A stretch of DNA of 64,000 nucleotides from PALSA-612 sp035652235 (GTDB lineage: Bacteria > Actinomycetota > Thermoleophilia > Gaiellales > Gaiellaceae). The notes beneath the pieces were generated by a model. That model worked only from the letters and a program-made list of their open reading frames with translations. It ran no database searches and was not told the origin of the DNA. Positions 44,709 through 54,200 of this stretch are shown here, one piece after another; the stretch's first letter is position 1; every line of letters starts with the position of its first letter. The stretch covers positions 38,167 through 102,166 of the forward strand of contig DASREE010000022.1 in the NCBI GenBank assembly GCA_035652235.1, written 5' to 3'. Both the position numbers and the translations under genes were made by a program.

Positions 44709-47700
44709 GTGCGCCGGATCGTCGCCCTCCTTGCGCTGCTCGCGGCGCTCCTCGGTGCGTCGTCCGTGCAGGCCGCGCTCCGGCCGATCGTGCGCGAGGC
44801 CGGCGGGACCGCCCTGCCGCGGGTCGTGCGCGGCCACGTCGCCGTCCCGGCCGGGCACGCGAACGGGCGGGTGCGCGTGATCGCCACGCTCCGCCTGCCG
44901 CCGCTCGCCGCCGCCTACGGCGCGGGCCTCGACTACCGGCTCGCGGCCGAGCGGCGCCTGGACACGACGAGTCCCGCCTCGCGCGCCTACCTCGCCCGCA
45001 TCGACGCGGCCCAGCGCCGCGCCGTCGCGGCGCTCCGCCGCGCCATCCCCGAGGCCCGCGTCTCCTGGCACTACCGGATCCTGCTCGACGGCTTCACCGT
45101 CAGCCTGCCGGCGGCGAAGCTGCCGCGCCTCGCCGGCCTCGGCTTCGTCGACCACCTCTACGCCAGCCTCCGCTACACGCTCGACCTCAACCGCTCGACC
45201 GCGGTCATCGGCGCGCCCACGCTCGAAGCGGCCACCGGGGCGAACGGGAGCGGCGTCAAGATCGCGATCGTCGACGACGGCATCGACCAGACGAACGTCT
45301 TCTTCAAACCCACCGGCTTCTCGTACCCGCCGGGCTTCCCGAAGGGGAACACCGCCTACACCACGCCGAAGGTGATCGTCGCGCGCGCCTTCCCCGGCCC
45401 CGGCTCGGGGGCGCAGGGGCAGCTGCCGCTCGACCGGCACAGCTCCTTCCACGGCACGCACGTCGCCGGGATCGCCGCGGGCGACGCGGGCACGACGGCG
45501 CCGCCGGGACGCGACCACCCGCTCGTCACCGGTCTGTCCGGCGTCGCCCCGGGGGCCTGGCTCGGCAACTACCGCGTGTTCGACGTGCCCGAGCCGCTGG
45601 GTGGCGGCGACTTCGCCGAGACCCCCGAGATCGTCAAGGCGTTCGAGAGCGCGGTCGCCGACGGGATGAACGTGATCAACTTCTCCGGCGGCGGCCCGGA
45701 GAGCGACCCGGCGACGGACGCGATGATCGAGACGATCCGCAACGTCGTCAACGCGGGCGTCGTGCCGGTCATCGCCGCCGGGAACGACCGCGACGACTTC
45801 GGCCTGGGCACGGTCGGCTCGCCCGGGACGGCGCCGGACGCAATCACCGTCGCCGCCGTCTCCAACTCGCATGTCTTCGGGCGCGAGTTGACGGTCGTCT
45901 CCCCCGCCCTTCCCTCCGGTCAGGGCGCGTTCCCGATCGTGCCCACCTCCGACGGGCTCCCGGCGCGCTGGGCGGACACGCCGCAGACGCTCGTCGACGT
46001 CGGCTCGCTGACGTCCGCCTCCGGGAAACCGGTCGACCGGCACCTGTGCGGGCCCGCCTCGAACCCGAACCTGCTCAAGGCGACGCTGCCCGCCGGCTCG
46101 CTCGAGGGCAAGGTGGCGCTCGTCGCCCGCGGCACGTGCAGCTTCGTCTCCAAGGCCTACCGCGTCGCGGCGGCGGGCGGCGTCGGGATGATCGTGATCG
46201 ACAACCGGCCGGGAGACGCGAACCCGATCCCGATCCCGCTCGGCATGCCCGCGGGGATGATCGCCGACCTCGACGGCGCCGACCTCGTCGCCGCAATGGC
46301 GAAGAACGGTGGCACGGCGACGTTCGAGGCGGGGAGCCAGCAGCTCGAGATCGCGACCGACCGTGCGGGCGTGCCGACGAGCTTCTCCTCGGCCGGCCCC
46401 ACCGCCTTCGGGCACCTGCTCAAGCCGGACGTGTCCGCCCCGGGCGCGCAGATCCTGTCCTCGACGCTGCCCGAGTTCGCCGGCTCCCCGTTCGCGGTCT
46501 TCGACGGGACGAGCATGGCCGCGCCGCACATCGCCGGCGCCGCCGCCCTGCTCCTGCAGCGCCACCCGGCGTGGACGCCGACGCAGGTCAAGTCGGCGCT
46601 GATGTCGACCGCGGGGCCCGCCTTCGCCGACACGACCAGGATGACGGAGGCGTCGGTGCTCGAGGAGGGCGCGGGCGTCGCCTGGCTGCCCGCCGCCGAC
46701 AACCCGTACGTGTTCACCGACCCGCAGTCGCTCTCGTTCGGCGACCTCGACGTCACCCACGGCGCCCAGACGAAACCCCTGCTCGTCACCGTCTCCGACG
46801 CGGGCGGGGGCGACGGCGCCTGGCAGGTGGAGGTGCATCCGCAGTCGGCGACGGCGGGCGCCGCGCTCGACGCGCAGGCGAGCGTCCTCCTCGCCCCCGG
46901 CGGCAGCGCCAGCGTCTCGGTCGCCGCGCGCGCCGCCCGAGACGCGGCTCCCGGGGACGACTACGGGTTCCTCGTACTGCGCCGCGGGGACACCGTCCGC
47001 CGGATCCCGTACGACTTCACGGTCACGCGGCCCCGGCTCGAGGGCGTGCAGGCGACGCCGCTGCGCAGCGTGCAGCGCGGCGACACGCGCACCGGCACGA
47101 ACCGCGCCAGCGTCTACCGCTGGCCGGCGGCGCCCTTCGGGCTGCCGCCGAGCTTCACCGGCCCGGCGATGGACGAGAACGGCAAGGAGCACGTGTACGT
47201 GACGACGCTGACGAAGAACGTGGTCAACTTCGGCGTCTCCGTCGTGTCCGAGTCGAGCGGCTCGCTCGTCGACCCGTGGCTGCTCGGCTCGCTCGACGAG
47301 GACGCCGTGCAGGGGTACGCGGGGACGCCCGTGGACGTGAACGGCATCACGCTCGACTACCGCGTCGACATCGGCGCCGCCGGCGCCGTCTTCGCCCGAC
47401 CCGGTCGCTACTACTTCTCGGTCGACTCGCGGCGCGACCCGTTCACGGGCAAGTCGCTCGCAGGGAGCTACGTGCTCCGCTCCTGGGTGAACGACGTGAC
47501 GCCGCCGAAGGTGTCGCTGATCACGACGCGCGTCGCCGCCGGCCGGCCCACGCTCGCGCTGCGCGCGCTCGACTCGCAGTCGGGCGTCGACCCCTACTCG
47601 ATCGCGGTCGCGTACGGCAACCAGATCGTCGCCGCCGCCCTCTACGACCCCTCGACCGGCATCGCCGTCGTGCCGCTGCCGGCGCAGGCATCGGCGCTGT

Positions 47701-48107
47701 CGGCGGGCAGGCCGCGGCTGCTGACGATCGTATCCGACTACCAGGAGGGGAAGAACGTCAACACGATCGGAGCGAACGCGCTGCCGAACACGTCGCTCAA
47801 GGTCTCGCGGCTGACGGTCGTCAACGGCCCGGCCGTGACGTGGTTGGCGCCGCAGGCGAAGGCGTGCGCTGCGCGCTCGGCGCGGCTCGTCGTGCTCGCG
47901 AGCGACACGAGCCCGATCGCGTCGATTGCCTTCTTCGACGGCGCCACGCGGATCGCGGTCGTGAAGCGGGGGACGGCCGGGCTGTACGCCGCGACCTGGA
48001 AGACGGCGGGCGCCGCGCGCGGCGGCCACACGCTGCGGGCGGTCGTCACGGACCGCGCCGGGCACGCGGCGCAGGCAGCCCGGCTCGTGCGCGTGTGCGC
48101 GCGGTAG
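44709..48107 (+). CDS. Secreted subtilisin-family (S8) serine protease with PA domain
   Basis: GTG 44709 gives 1132 residues starting with a signal peptide (RRIVALLALLAALLGASSVQA). A propeptide-like region precedes the catalytic domain. The triad is Asp189 (IAIVDDGID), His248 (HGTHVAGIAAG) and Ser602 (DGTSMAAPHIAG), with the oxyanion asparagine likely in VIAAGNDRDD. A protease-associated domain is inserted (GKVALVARGTCSFVSKAYR, about 455-510). After Ser602 come fibronectin-like and other beta domains to the C-terminus. This resembles C5a-peptidase/lactocepin-type proteases, without an LPXTG anchor. A longer in-frame extension to the left overlaps fabI antisense and is rejected. Confidence 0.93.
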   Translation: MRRIVALLALLAALLGASSVQAALRPIVREAGGTALPRVVRGHVAVPAGHANGRVRVIATLRLPPLAAAYGAGLDYRLAAERRLDTTSPASRAYLARIDAAQRRAVAALRRAIPEARVSWHYRILLDGFTVSLPAAKLPRLAGLGFVDHLYASLRYTLDLNRSTAVIGAPTLEAATGANGSGVKIAIVDDGIDQTNVFFKPTGFSYPPGFPKGNTAYTTPKVIVARAFPGPGSGAQGQLPLDRHSSFHGTHVAGIAAGDAGTTAPPGRDHPLVTGLSGVAPGAWLGNYRVFDVPEPLGGGDFAETPEIVKAFESAVADGMNVINFSGGGPESDPATDAMIETIRNVVNAGVVPVIAAGNDRDDFGLGTVGSPGTAPDAITVAAVSNSHVFGRELTVVSPALPSGQGAFPIVPTSDGLPARWADTPQTLVDVGSLTSASGKPVDRHLCGPASNPNLLKATLPAGSLEGKVALVARGTCSFVSKAYRVAAAGGVGMIVIDNRPGDANPIPIPLGMPAGMIADLDGADLVAAMAKNGGTATFEAGSQQLEIATDRAGVPTSFSSAGPTAFGHLLKPDVSAPGAQILSSTLPEFAGSPFAVFDGTSMAAPHIAGAAALLLQRHPAWTPTQVKSALMSTAGPAFADTTRMTEASVLEEGAGVAWLPAADNPYVFTDPQSLSFGDLDVTHGAQTKPLLVTVSDAGGGDGAWQVEVHPQSATAGAALDAQASVLLAPGGSASVSVAARAARDAAPGDDYGFLVLRRGDTVRRIPYDFTVTRPRLEGVQATPLRSVQRGDTRTGTNRASVYRWPAAPFGLPPSFTGPAMDENGKEHVYVTTLTKNVVNFGVSVVSESSGSLVDPWLLGSLDEDAVQGYAGTPVDVNGITLDYRVDIGAAGAVFARPGRYYFSVDSRRDPFTGKSLAGSYVLRSWVNDVTPPKVSLITTRVAAGRPTLALRALDSQSGVDPYSIAVAYGNQIVAAALYDPSTGIAVVPLPAQASALSAGRPRLLTIVSDYQEGKNVNTIGANALPNTSLKVSRLTVVNGPAVTWLAPQAKACAARSARLVVLASDTSPIASIAFFDGATRIAVVKRGTAGLYAATWKTAGAARGGHTLRAVVTDRAGHAAQAARLVRVCAR

Positions 48108-48118
48108 GGACCGGCCGG

Positions 48119-48886
48119 GTGAACGGCGCGCCCCCCGTGGCGGTCGTCACGGGGGGCTCGTCCGGCATCGGGCGGGCGATCGCCCGCGCCCTCGCCGGGC
48201 GCGGCTGGCACTGCGTGCTCCTCGCGCGCGGCGAGGAGCGGCTGCGCCGGGCGGCCGAGGAGATCGGCTGCGAGCACGAGGTCTGCGATGTCGGCGAGCG
48301 CGAGCAGGTCGACCGCACCGCCGCCGTCGTCCTCGAGCGGCACCCGGCGGTCAAGCTGCTCGTCAACAACGCGGGCATCCCCGGCCGCAGCGGCTTCACC
48401 GACGCCGACCCGGAGCGGATCGAGCTCGTCACGCGCGTCAACTACCTCGGCGGCGTCTGGTGCCTCCGCGCCTTCCTGCCCGCGCTCGAGCGCGCCGCGC
48501 CCGCGGACGTCGTCAACGTCGCCTCGGCGGCGGGGGCGGTGACGGCCGGCACGTCCGGCCCGTACAGCGCCTCGAAGCACGCGCAGGTCGCCTTCTCGCG
48601 CTCGGTGGCCGCCGAGCTCCAGCCCCGTGGCATCCGGGTGCACACCGTCCTTCCGGGCTTCGTCGAGACCGAGGGCTTCCCGCAGCGGACGGTCCTGCCG
48701 CGGCTCGTGCACTGGGCGATCGCGGAGCCCGAGGACGTGGCCGCCGCAGTCCTCAAGGCGATCGACCGCAACCAGCTCGAGGTCTACGTGCCGCGCTACT
48801 ACCGGCTCGGCGCTCTCTCACAGGCCCTCCTCCCGGGGATCATCCACCGGGTCGCCGTCTCCGGCCGGCTGAACAAGCCGGCCTGA
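48119..48886 (+). CDS. Short-chain dehydrogenase/reductase
   Basis: GTG 48119 gives 255 residues, 11 bases after the protease stop. VAVVTGGSSGIGRAIARAL is the cofactor loop (TGxxxGIG), LLVNNAG the NNAG motif, the catalytic serine is in VVNVASAAG, and YSASKHA is the Y-x3-K pair. The segment after the active site (GFVETEGFP) binds substrate. Substrate cannot be told; neighbours in fatty-acid metabolism are only suggestive. Confidence 0.93.
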   Translation: MNGAPPVAVVTGGSSGIGRAIARALAGRGWHCVLLARGEERLRRAAEEIGCEHEVCDVGEREQVDRTAAVVLERHPAVKLLVNNAGIPGRSGFTDADPERIELVTRVNYLGGVWCLRAFLPALERAAPADVVNVASAAGAVTAGTSGPYSASKHAQVAFSRSVAAELQPRGIRVHTVLPGFVETEGFPQRTVLPRLVHWAIAEPEDVAAAVLKAIDRNQLEVYVPRYYRLGALSQALLPGIIHRVAVSGRLNKPA

Positions 48887-48912
48887 GCCCGGGAAGGAAG
48901 CGGTCGCGCCGA

Positions 48913-48930
48913 GCGCGTCGGAAGACGCGC
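48913..48930. terminator. Hairpin between convergent genes
   Basis: GCGCGTC and GACGCGC form a 7-base stem around the tetraloop GGAA, in the 115-base gap between the SDR gene (+) and the aminopeptidase (-). No T-run follows on either strand, so it may be a weak or Rho-assisted bidirectional terminator. Confidence 0.4.
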
Positions 48931-49001
48931 GACGCCGCTGCGGCGCAGGCGCTCGGGCACGTGCGGGCGGAGCGATATTCCCCCGGCCGAAGCGGGTGCG
49001 C

Positions 49002-50204
49002 TCAGATCTGCCACGCGCCGTCGCGCAGGAGCGGCAGGCGGCGCCCGTCGCGCGTGATCCCGGTGACGTCGAGCTCGGCGCAGCCGACCATGAAGTCGAC
49101 GTGGATCCCGCTCCTGTTCACGCGCGCGGCGTCGTCCTCGTCGACCGCCTCGCGGAAGCCGTCGCCGAGCGCCAGGTGGCTCGCCGCGTTCTCGTCGAGG
49201 AGCGTCTCGTAGAACACCGTCTCCAGCCTGCCCACCCGGCTCGAGCGGTCGACGAGGGCCACCTCGCCGAGCCGGCCGGCGCCCTCGTCCTGCACGGCCC
49301 GGCCGCGCAGGACGGCAGCCCCCTCGTCGGCCTCGATGGCGACCGCCCGCCCGCGCTCGAAGCGGACCTCGAGCCCGCGCACGAGCGTGCCGTCCGCCAG
49401 CACGAGCGGCCGCGTCGAGCGCACGTGCCCGTCGACGCGCTCGGGGTCCGGAGACGTGAACACCTCCTCCGTCGGCACGTTCGGCAGGTGCTCGAGCCCG
49501 TCGACCGTCGTCGCCTTGGCCGACAGCCAGCTCGAGCTCGGCAGGAGCCCGATCGTCAGGTCGGTGCCCGGCCCCTGGAGATGGAGGGCGTCGAGCCGGA
49601 GCTCGCTGACCCTCGCCCCGACCTGACCGAGCTCCGCCGCGCGCGCGCGCCAGGCGGTGGCCGGGTCCGGCTCGTCCAGCCGGCAGACGTGCGCGATCTC
49701 CCGCCGCAGGCGCTCGACGGCGGCCGGTTCGGGCAGCTCCGGGAAGCACAGGCGAGCCCAGTCCTCGGTCGGGCAGGGCACCACCGTCCAGTTGACGGTG
49801 CGCGACTGGATCACCTCCATCCACTCGTTCAGCCACGGCAGCTGGTCGCGGCCGAGCCGGTCGGGATCGAGGCCCCGCAGCGCCTCCGGCTCCGTCGGGC
49901 CGGCGAGCGAGATCCGCGCGCTGCGGGTCTCGGCGAGGGCGCGCACCCGGGCGCGGTACCACGAGGGCACGCCGTCGAGCGTGTCCTGCGCGGCCAGCTC
50001 GATCCGCGCGCGCTTCACGTACGGGTCGAAGTAGGAGACGTCGACGAAGCGCGCCCCGCGCCGGTAGGCCTGCTCGGCGATCGCCCGGGCGAGCTTCCCC
50101 TGGCCGATGTTGGCCCCGACGGTGACAACCTGGCCCGCCTGGACGTTCGCTCCGACGACCACCGCCAGCTCGGCGAGCCGGTCGACAAGGCCGCGGTCGG
50201 TCAA
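49002..50204 (-). CDS. M29-family aminopeptidase (second of tandem pair)
   Basis: TTG 50204 gives 400 residues and a 4-base overlap (TTGA) with the sister gene. The M29 (AmpS/PepS) metal-site segments are present: LPNVPTEEVFTSPDPERVDG, ENAASHLALGDGF and RSGIHVDFMVG, which hold the conserved Glu, His, Tyr and Asp ligands. These dinuclear metallo-aminopeptidases remove N-terminal residues in the cytoplasm. It is clearly homologous to the gene just upstream but well diverged, so the duplication is old. Confidence 0.92.
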   Translation of the reverse strand: MTDRGLVDRLAELAVVVGANVQAGQVVTVGANIGQGKLARAIAEQAYRRGARFVDVSYFDPYVKRARIELAAQDTLDGVPSWYRARVRALAETRSARISLAGPTEPEALRGLDPDRLGRDQLPWLNEWMEVIQSRTVNWTVVPCPTEDWARLCFPELPEPAAVERLRREIAHVCRLDEPDPATAWRARAAELGQVGARVSELRLDALHLQGPGTDLTIGLLPSSSWLSAKATTVDGLEHLPNVPTEEVFTSPDPERVDGHVRSTRPLVLADGTLVRGLEVRFERGRAVAIEADEGAAVLRGRAVQDEGAGRLGEVALVDRSSRVGRLETVFYETLLDENAASHLALGDGFREAVDEDDAARVNRSGIHVDFMVGCAELDVTGITRDGRRLPLLRDGAWQI

Positions 50205-51421
50205 GCTTCGTGCACCGCCGGCAGCTGCCAGGCGCCTTCGCGGAGCACCGGCACCCGCTCGCCGGCGGCCGTGATCCCGGTCACGTCCACCTCGGGGGAG
50301 CCGACCATGAGGTCGATGTGGATCGCGCTCGTGTTCACCCGCGAGCGGTCCGCCTCGTCGGCGACCGCGAAGGCGATGCCGGCGCCGAGCGCGATGTGGC
50401 TGGCGGCGTTCTCGTCGAGGAGCGTCTCGAAGAAGGTCGTGCCGAGGCGACCGATCCTGCTCTCGCGGTCGACGAGCGCCAGCTCGCCGACCCGGCAGGC
50501 CCCCTCGTCGATCGCGGCCCGCCCCTGCAGGACGCCGCCGCCCTCGTCCGCCCTGATCTCCACCGCGCGGCCGCCCTCGAAGCGGATCTCGATCCCGCGC
50601 ACGACCGTCCCGTCCGCCAGCACGAGCGGCCGCGTCGAGCGCACGTGCCCGTCGACGCGCTCGGGGTCCGGCGTCGTGAACACCTCCTCCGTCGGTACGT
50701 TCGGCAGGTGCCGGATGCCGCCGGCGGTCTCCCAGCGCGCCATCTGCCACGTCGACGACGGCAAGAGCCCGAGGGTCAGGTCCGTCCCCGGGCCTTCCAG
50801 GTGCACGGCGTCGAAGCGCGCCGCGTCGAGCGCTCGCGCCGTCCGCGCGAGCACGTCGAGCCGCTCGTCCCACGCCGCCAGCGGGTCAGGCTCGTCCAGC
50901 CGGCACACGTGCAGAAGCTCGCGCCACAGGCGTGCGAGCGCCTCGTCCTCGGACAGCTCGGGAAAGCACAGACGCGCCCAGGCAGGCGACGGGTAGGCGA
51001 CCACCGTCCAGTTGACCGAGCGGTCGTTGATGACGGTCATCGACTCGCGCAGGAACGGGAGCTGGTCGCGCCCGGCCCGCGCCGGGTCGAGCCCGTCCAG
51101 CGCGCCGGGCACGGTCGAGCCGCGGATACTGATCACCGCTGCCCGCTCGCGGCCGAGCGAGAGCACCCGTTCGCCGTACCAGGGCGGCACGTAGTCGAGG
51201 GTGTCCTCGCCGGCGAGCGCGATCCGCGCCCGCTTCACCAGCGGGTCGAAGTACCACACGTCGACGAACCTCGCGCCCCGGCGATAGGCGGCGGCGGCGA
51301 CCGCGCGCGCGAACTCATGCTGGTCGTACTCCGCCGTGACGCCGACGACCTGCCCAGGCTGGACGTTGGCTCCGACCGCGACCGCGAGCTCGGCCAGCCG
51401 TGCGAGATCGTCCCCGCTCAC
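50201..51421 (-). CDS. M29-family aminopeptidase (first of tandem pair)
   Basis: 406 residues from GTG 51421, overlapping the methyltransferase stop by 4 bases. LPNVPTEEVFTTPDPERVDG, ENAASHIALGAGIAF and TSAIHIDLMVGSPEVDVTG mark the M29 metal centre. The N-terminal half (QPGQVVGVTAEYDQHEFARA) is the usual family domain. All key segments match the following paralogue, so both are probably active. Confidence 0.92.
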   Translation of the reverse strand: MSGDDLARLAELAVAVGANVQPGQVVGVTAEYDQHEFARAVAAAAYRRGARFVDVWYFDPLVKRARIALAGEDTLDYVPPWYGERVLSLGRERAAVISIRGSTVPGALDGLDPARAGRDQLPFLRESMTVINDRSVNWTVVAYPSPAWARLCFPELSEDEALARLWRELLHVCRLDEPDPLAAWDERLDVLARTARALDAARFDAVHLEGPGTDLTLGLLPSSTWQMARWETAGGIRHLPNVPTEEVFTTPDPERVDGHVRSTRPLVLADGTVVRGIEIRFEGGRAVEIRADEGGGVLQGRAAIDEGACRVGELALVDRESRIGRLGTTFFETLLDENAASHIALGAGIAFAVADEADRSRVNTSAIHIDLMVGSPEVDVTGITAAGERVPVLREGAWQLPAVHEA

Positions 51422-52170
51422 GCGCGCAAGCTTACGCGCGGGATCGGTTTGGCAGCCAGGTACCAGCCGACGGTCGCGCTCAGCTCGCCGGGCGCCGCCT
51501 CGGCCGCCGTCTCCCGCTCGGCCCCCTCGCAGCCGGCGAGATCCAGGTAACGGTCGAGCTCCCGGCGCTCCTGCTCGTAGCGGGTGGCTTTGAGCACGAG
51601 CCCGTTCGCGTCGAGCAGCGAGTGCACGTCGGTGTCCGGCAGGAGCCTGGTGTGCGACGGGTCGCGCACCCGCTCGAACCGGTCGAGCTCGAGCGCGGCG
51701 AGCGGGTCGGCCGGCGCGATCTGGTCGATGATCAGCACGGAGCCGCCCAGCCGGGTGACGCGGGCGAGCTCGGCGACCGCCAGCTCGGGACGCGCGATGT
51801 GGTGCAGCGTGCGGTGGCAGCCGGCGAGATCGAACGAGTCCGTCTCGAAGGGCAGCCTGGTCGCGTCGCCCTCCAGCCAGCGGACGTTCGGGAACTCGCC
51901 GCCCGCCGCGCGCCGGCCCTGCTCGAGCAGCTCGGGGACGACGTCGACCGCCACCACCTCGCGGACGAGCGGCGCAAGCGCGAGCGCGAGCGCGCCGGTG
52001 CCGGCGCCCGAGTCGAGCACGCGCTCGTCGCCGCGCAGCGGCAGGAAGCTGCGCAGCGCGGCGCGGAAGCTCTCGCGCCGGGCCCGTTCGCGCTCGGCGA
52101 CGAGGGCGGCCGTGCGCGCGAAGCGCCGGCGGACCGCGTCAGCGTGCGCCGTGTCGTCTGGCCAGCTCAA
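51418..52170 (-). CDS. Class I SAM-dependent methyltransferase
   Basis: TTG 52170 is the only reasonable start and gives 250 residues, (L)SWPDDTAHADAVRRRFA; it overlaps the upstream gene by 32 bases. Motif I is VLDSGAGTGALALALAPL, then VVAVDVVPELLEQG, LEGDATRLPFETDSFDL and CHRTLHHIARPELAVAELARV. This is the UbiE/Methyltransf_11 type acting on a small molecule or lipid, substrate unknown. Extending upstream would enter the nucleotidyltransferase gene in another frame. Confidence 0.9.
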   Translation of the reverse strand: MSWPDDTAHADAVRRRFARTAALVAERERARRESFRAALRSFLPLRGDERVLDSGAGTGALALALAPLVREVVAVDVVPELLEQGRRAAGGEFPNVRWLEGDATRLPFETDSFDLAGCHRTLHHIARPELAVAELARVTRLGGSVLIIDQIAPADPLAALELDRFERVRDPSHTRLLPDTDVHSLLDANGLVLKATRYEQERRELDRYLDLAGCEGAERETAAEAAPGELSATVGWYLAAKPIPRVSLRA

Positions 52171-53188
52171 GCGCCTCCTCCCTGGTCGAGATCGTGCCCG
52201 CCGCCCGCTCCTCCGCGATCGCCTCCAGGATCGCGCCGATCGCCGGCCCCGGCTCGAGCCCGAGCTCGTCGCCGCGCACGAGCGGCTCGGACGGCTCGGT
52301 CGCGCGCGCCCGCCGGACGGCGTCCGCGAGGTCGCTCCGCCCGTGCAGGGCGAGCGCCTCGAGCGCCCACGGCTCGGTGCGACGGCGAAAACGGTGGATC
52401 GCGCGCGGCGAGCCGTCCGCGGGCGGCTCGGAGCGAAGCAGGGCGACCGCGAAACGGCGGAGCTCGCGCGAGATCGGCAGCTCGCCGAGCGCATCCTGCA
52501 GGAAGACGACGAGCCGGTACTCGGGCGTGTCGACGGCGTCCGCCCGGCCGGCCAGCTCGAGCGATCCCCCGAGCGCGTCGAGCAGCCCCAGCTCCGCCGT
52601 CCGCAGCCAGCCCGGCACCGACAGCCTCCTGAGCACGTCGAGGATCCGCTCGCCGGCCGCCCGCGTGACCAGCCCTGCGTGCTCGCGGACGAGCCGCTCC
52701 GTCCGGCGCTCCATCGCGAAGCCGAGCTCGTCCTCGAAGCGCACCGCCCGCAGCAGGCGCAGCGGGTCGGCCGCGAACACCTCCGCCGTCACCGCGCGCA
52801 CCGTCCGCGAGGCCAAGTCGTCGCGACCGGCGAACGGGTCGACGTACTCGCCGCCGGCGAGCGGCCGCGCGATCGCGTTGACGGTGAAGTCTCTCGTCGC
52901 GAGGTCGTCCTCGATGCCGCCGCGGAGCGGCGTGAAGTCGACGGTCGTCCCGCCGCCCGCGAGGACGACCCGCCACCCCCCGTGGGCGGCCGACAGCGAA
53001 AACGCCGCCCCGCCCGAGCGGGCGGCGAACTGGCGCGCCGTCTGCTCGGGCGCCGCGCAGGCGACGTCGATGTCGAGGAGCGGTCGGCCGAGCAGCTCGT
53101 CGCGCACGGTGCCGCCGACGAGGTATGCCTCCTCGCCCGCGAGGATATCGGCGGCCAGGCGCAGCGGGTCGGGCGGCCCTTCATCCAT
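52139..53188 (-). CDS. CCA-adding/poly(A)-polymerase-type tRNA nucleotidyltransferase
   Basis: ATG 53188 gives 349 residues. AYLVGGTVRDELLGRPLLD is followed by DIDVA, with the two metal-binding aspartates. ATRDFTVNAIA and DPFAGRDDLASRTVRAV are the conserved neck motifs, and ADPLRLLRAVRFEDELGFA the tRNA-nucleotidyltransferase helix. It would repair or add the 3' CCA of tRNAs, needed where tRNA genes lack CCA, as the tRNA-like gene at 38504 does. It overlaps alr by 8 bases; the C-terminal half is more variable than usual. Confidence 0.9.
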   Translation of the reverse strand: MDEGPPDPLRLAADILAGEEAYLVGGTVRDELLGRPLLDIDVACAAPEQTARQFAARSGGAAFSLSAAHGGWRVVLAGGGTTVDFTPLRGGIEDDLATRDFTVNAIARPLAGGEYVDPFAGRDDLASRTVRAVTAEVFAADPLRLLRAVRFEDELGFAMERRTERLVREHAGLVTRAAGERILDVLRRLSVPGWLRTAELGLLDALGGSLELAGRADAVDTPEYRLVVFLQDALGELPISRELRRFAVALLRSEPPADGSPRAIHRFRRRTEPWALEALALHGRSDLADAVRRARATEPSEPLVRGDELGLEPGPAIGAILEAIAEERAAGTISTREEALELARRHGAR

Positions 53189-54200
53189 CGACGACCTTCC
53201 GCGTCCCACGCTCGGGTCTCGCGCGCAGGCCGCAGACGAGCTCGTAGTTGATCGTGCCGGCGACGCGCGCATGCTCCTCCACGAGGAGCCCGTCGCCGAT
53301 CAGCGTCACGGCCTCGCCAGCCGGGTGTTCGCGGTCGAGCTCGACGGCGAACGAGTCCATCGACACGGTGCCGACGACGCGGCGGCGCTCGCCCGCCACG
53401 AGCACCTCGGTGCCGGTCAGGTCGCGCCGGAAGCCGTCCGCGTAGCCGACGGGGACGAGCCCGATCCACGTCGGCCGCTGCGCCACGAACCGGCGCCCGT
53501 AGCCCGTGCTCTCGCCCGTCTCCAGGCGCTTCACCTGCGCGAGCGCGCTCCGCCAGCTGAGCACGGGCTCGAGGCCGTCCGCCGCCGGGTCGCCGCCGAA
53601 CGGCGACAGCCCGTACAGCGCGACGCCGCAGCGGGCGGCGGCGAAGCGCGAGGACGGAAACCGCAGCGCGGCGGCGCTGTTCGCGAGGTGCGCCTCGAGC
53701 TCGGGATGCTCGGCGGAAGCCTCGCGGAAGCGCGCGATCTGCCGCTCGGCGAAGCCGGGGTCGGTGTCGGCCGTCGCCAAGTGGCTCATCAGCCCGACGA
53801 CGTTCTCGCGCAGCTCGGGAAGGCGGCGGAAGCCGTAGCGGCCCATGCCGGTGTCGAGCTTCACGTGCACGGGCAGCCCCTCCGGGATCGGACCGCCCGA
53901 GACGCACAGCTCGAGCCCGGCCTGCCGCGCCTCGCGCAGCTCGTCGTCCGCGGCCGGGCCGAGCACGAGCACCCGGACCTGTCCGGACAGGACGCGTCTG
54001 AGGGTCAGACCCTCGGCCACGGTGGTGACGCACAGAGCCGTCGCGCCCGCGTCGAGCGCCGCCCTCGCCGCGTCCGCCGCGCCGTGACCGTACGCGTCAG
54101 CCTTGACCACGGCCCACAGCGCCGAGCCGTCGAGGACGCCGATCAGCCTGCGGACGTTGCGGCGCAGCGCACCGAGGTCGATCCTGATCTCAGAGCGCAC
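53181..54200 (-). CDS. alr: Alanine racemase
   Basis: GTG 54200 gives 339 residues, (V)RSEIRIDLGALRRNVRRL. The PLP lysine is Lys33 in AVVKADAYGHG. VKLDTGMGRYGF, ANSAAAL, ARCGVALYGLSPFG, the tyrosine region LVPVGYADGFRR and GTVSMDSFAVEL follow in the family order. It makes D-alanine for peptidoglycan. The frame is open further upstream but lies inside the NAD(P)HX gene. An 11-base overlap couples it to that gene, the common acpS-nnr-alr order. Confidence 0.95.
   Translation of the reverse strand: MRSEIRIDLGALRRNVRRLIGVLDGSALWAVVKADAYGHGAADAARAALDAGATALCVTTVAEGLTLRRVLSGQVRVLVLGPAADDELREARQAGLELCVSGGPIPEGLPVHVKLDTGMGRYGFRRLPELRENVVGLMSHLATADTDPGFAERQIARFREASAEHPELEAHLANSAAALRFPSSRFAAARCGVALYGLSPFGGDPAADGLEPVLSWRSALAQVKRLETGESTGYGRRFVAQRPTWIGLVPVGYADGFRRDLTGTEVLVAGERRRVVGTVSMDSFAVELDREHPAGEAVTLIGDGLLVEEHARVAGTINYELVCGLRARPERGTRKVVDG

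Noticed and set aside
44679..48065. A 1128-codon open frame on - under the subtilisin gene
   Set aside because: The + strand carries signal peptide and full catalytic triad; the antisense frame is Arg/Asp/Gly-rich and featureless.
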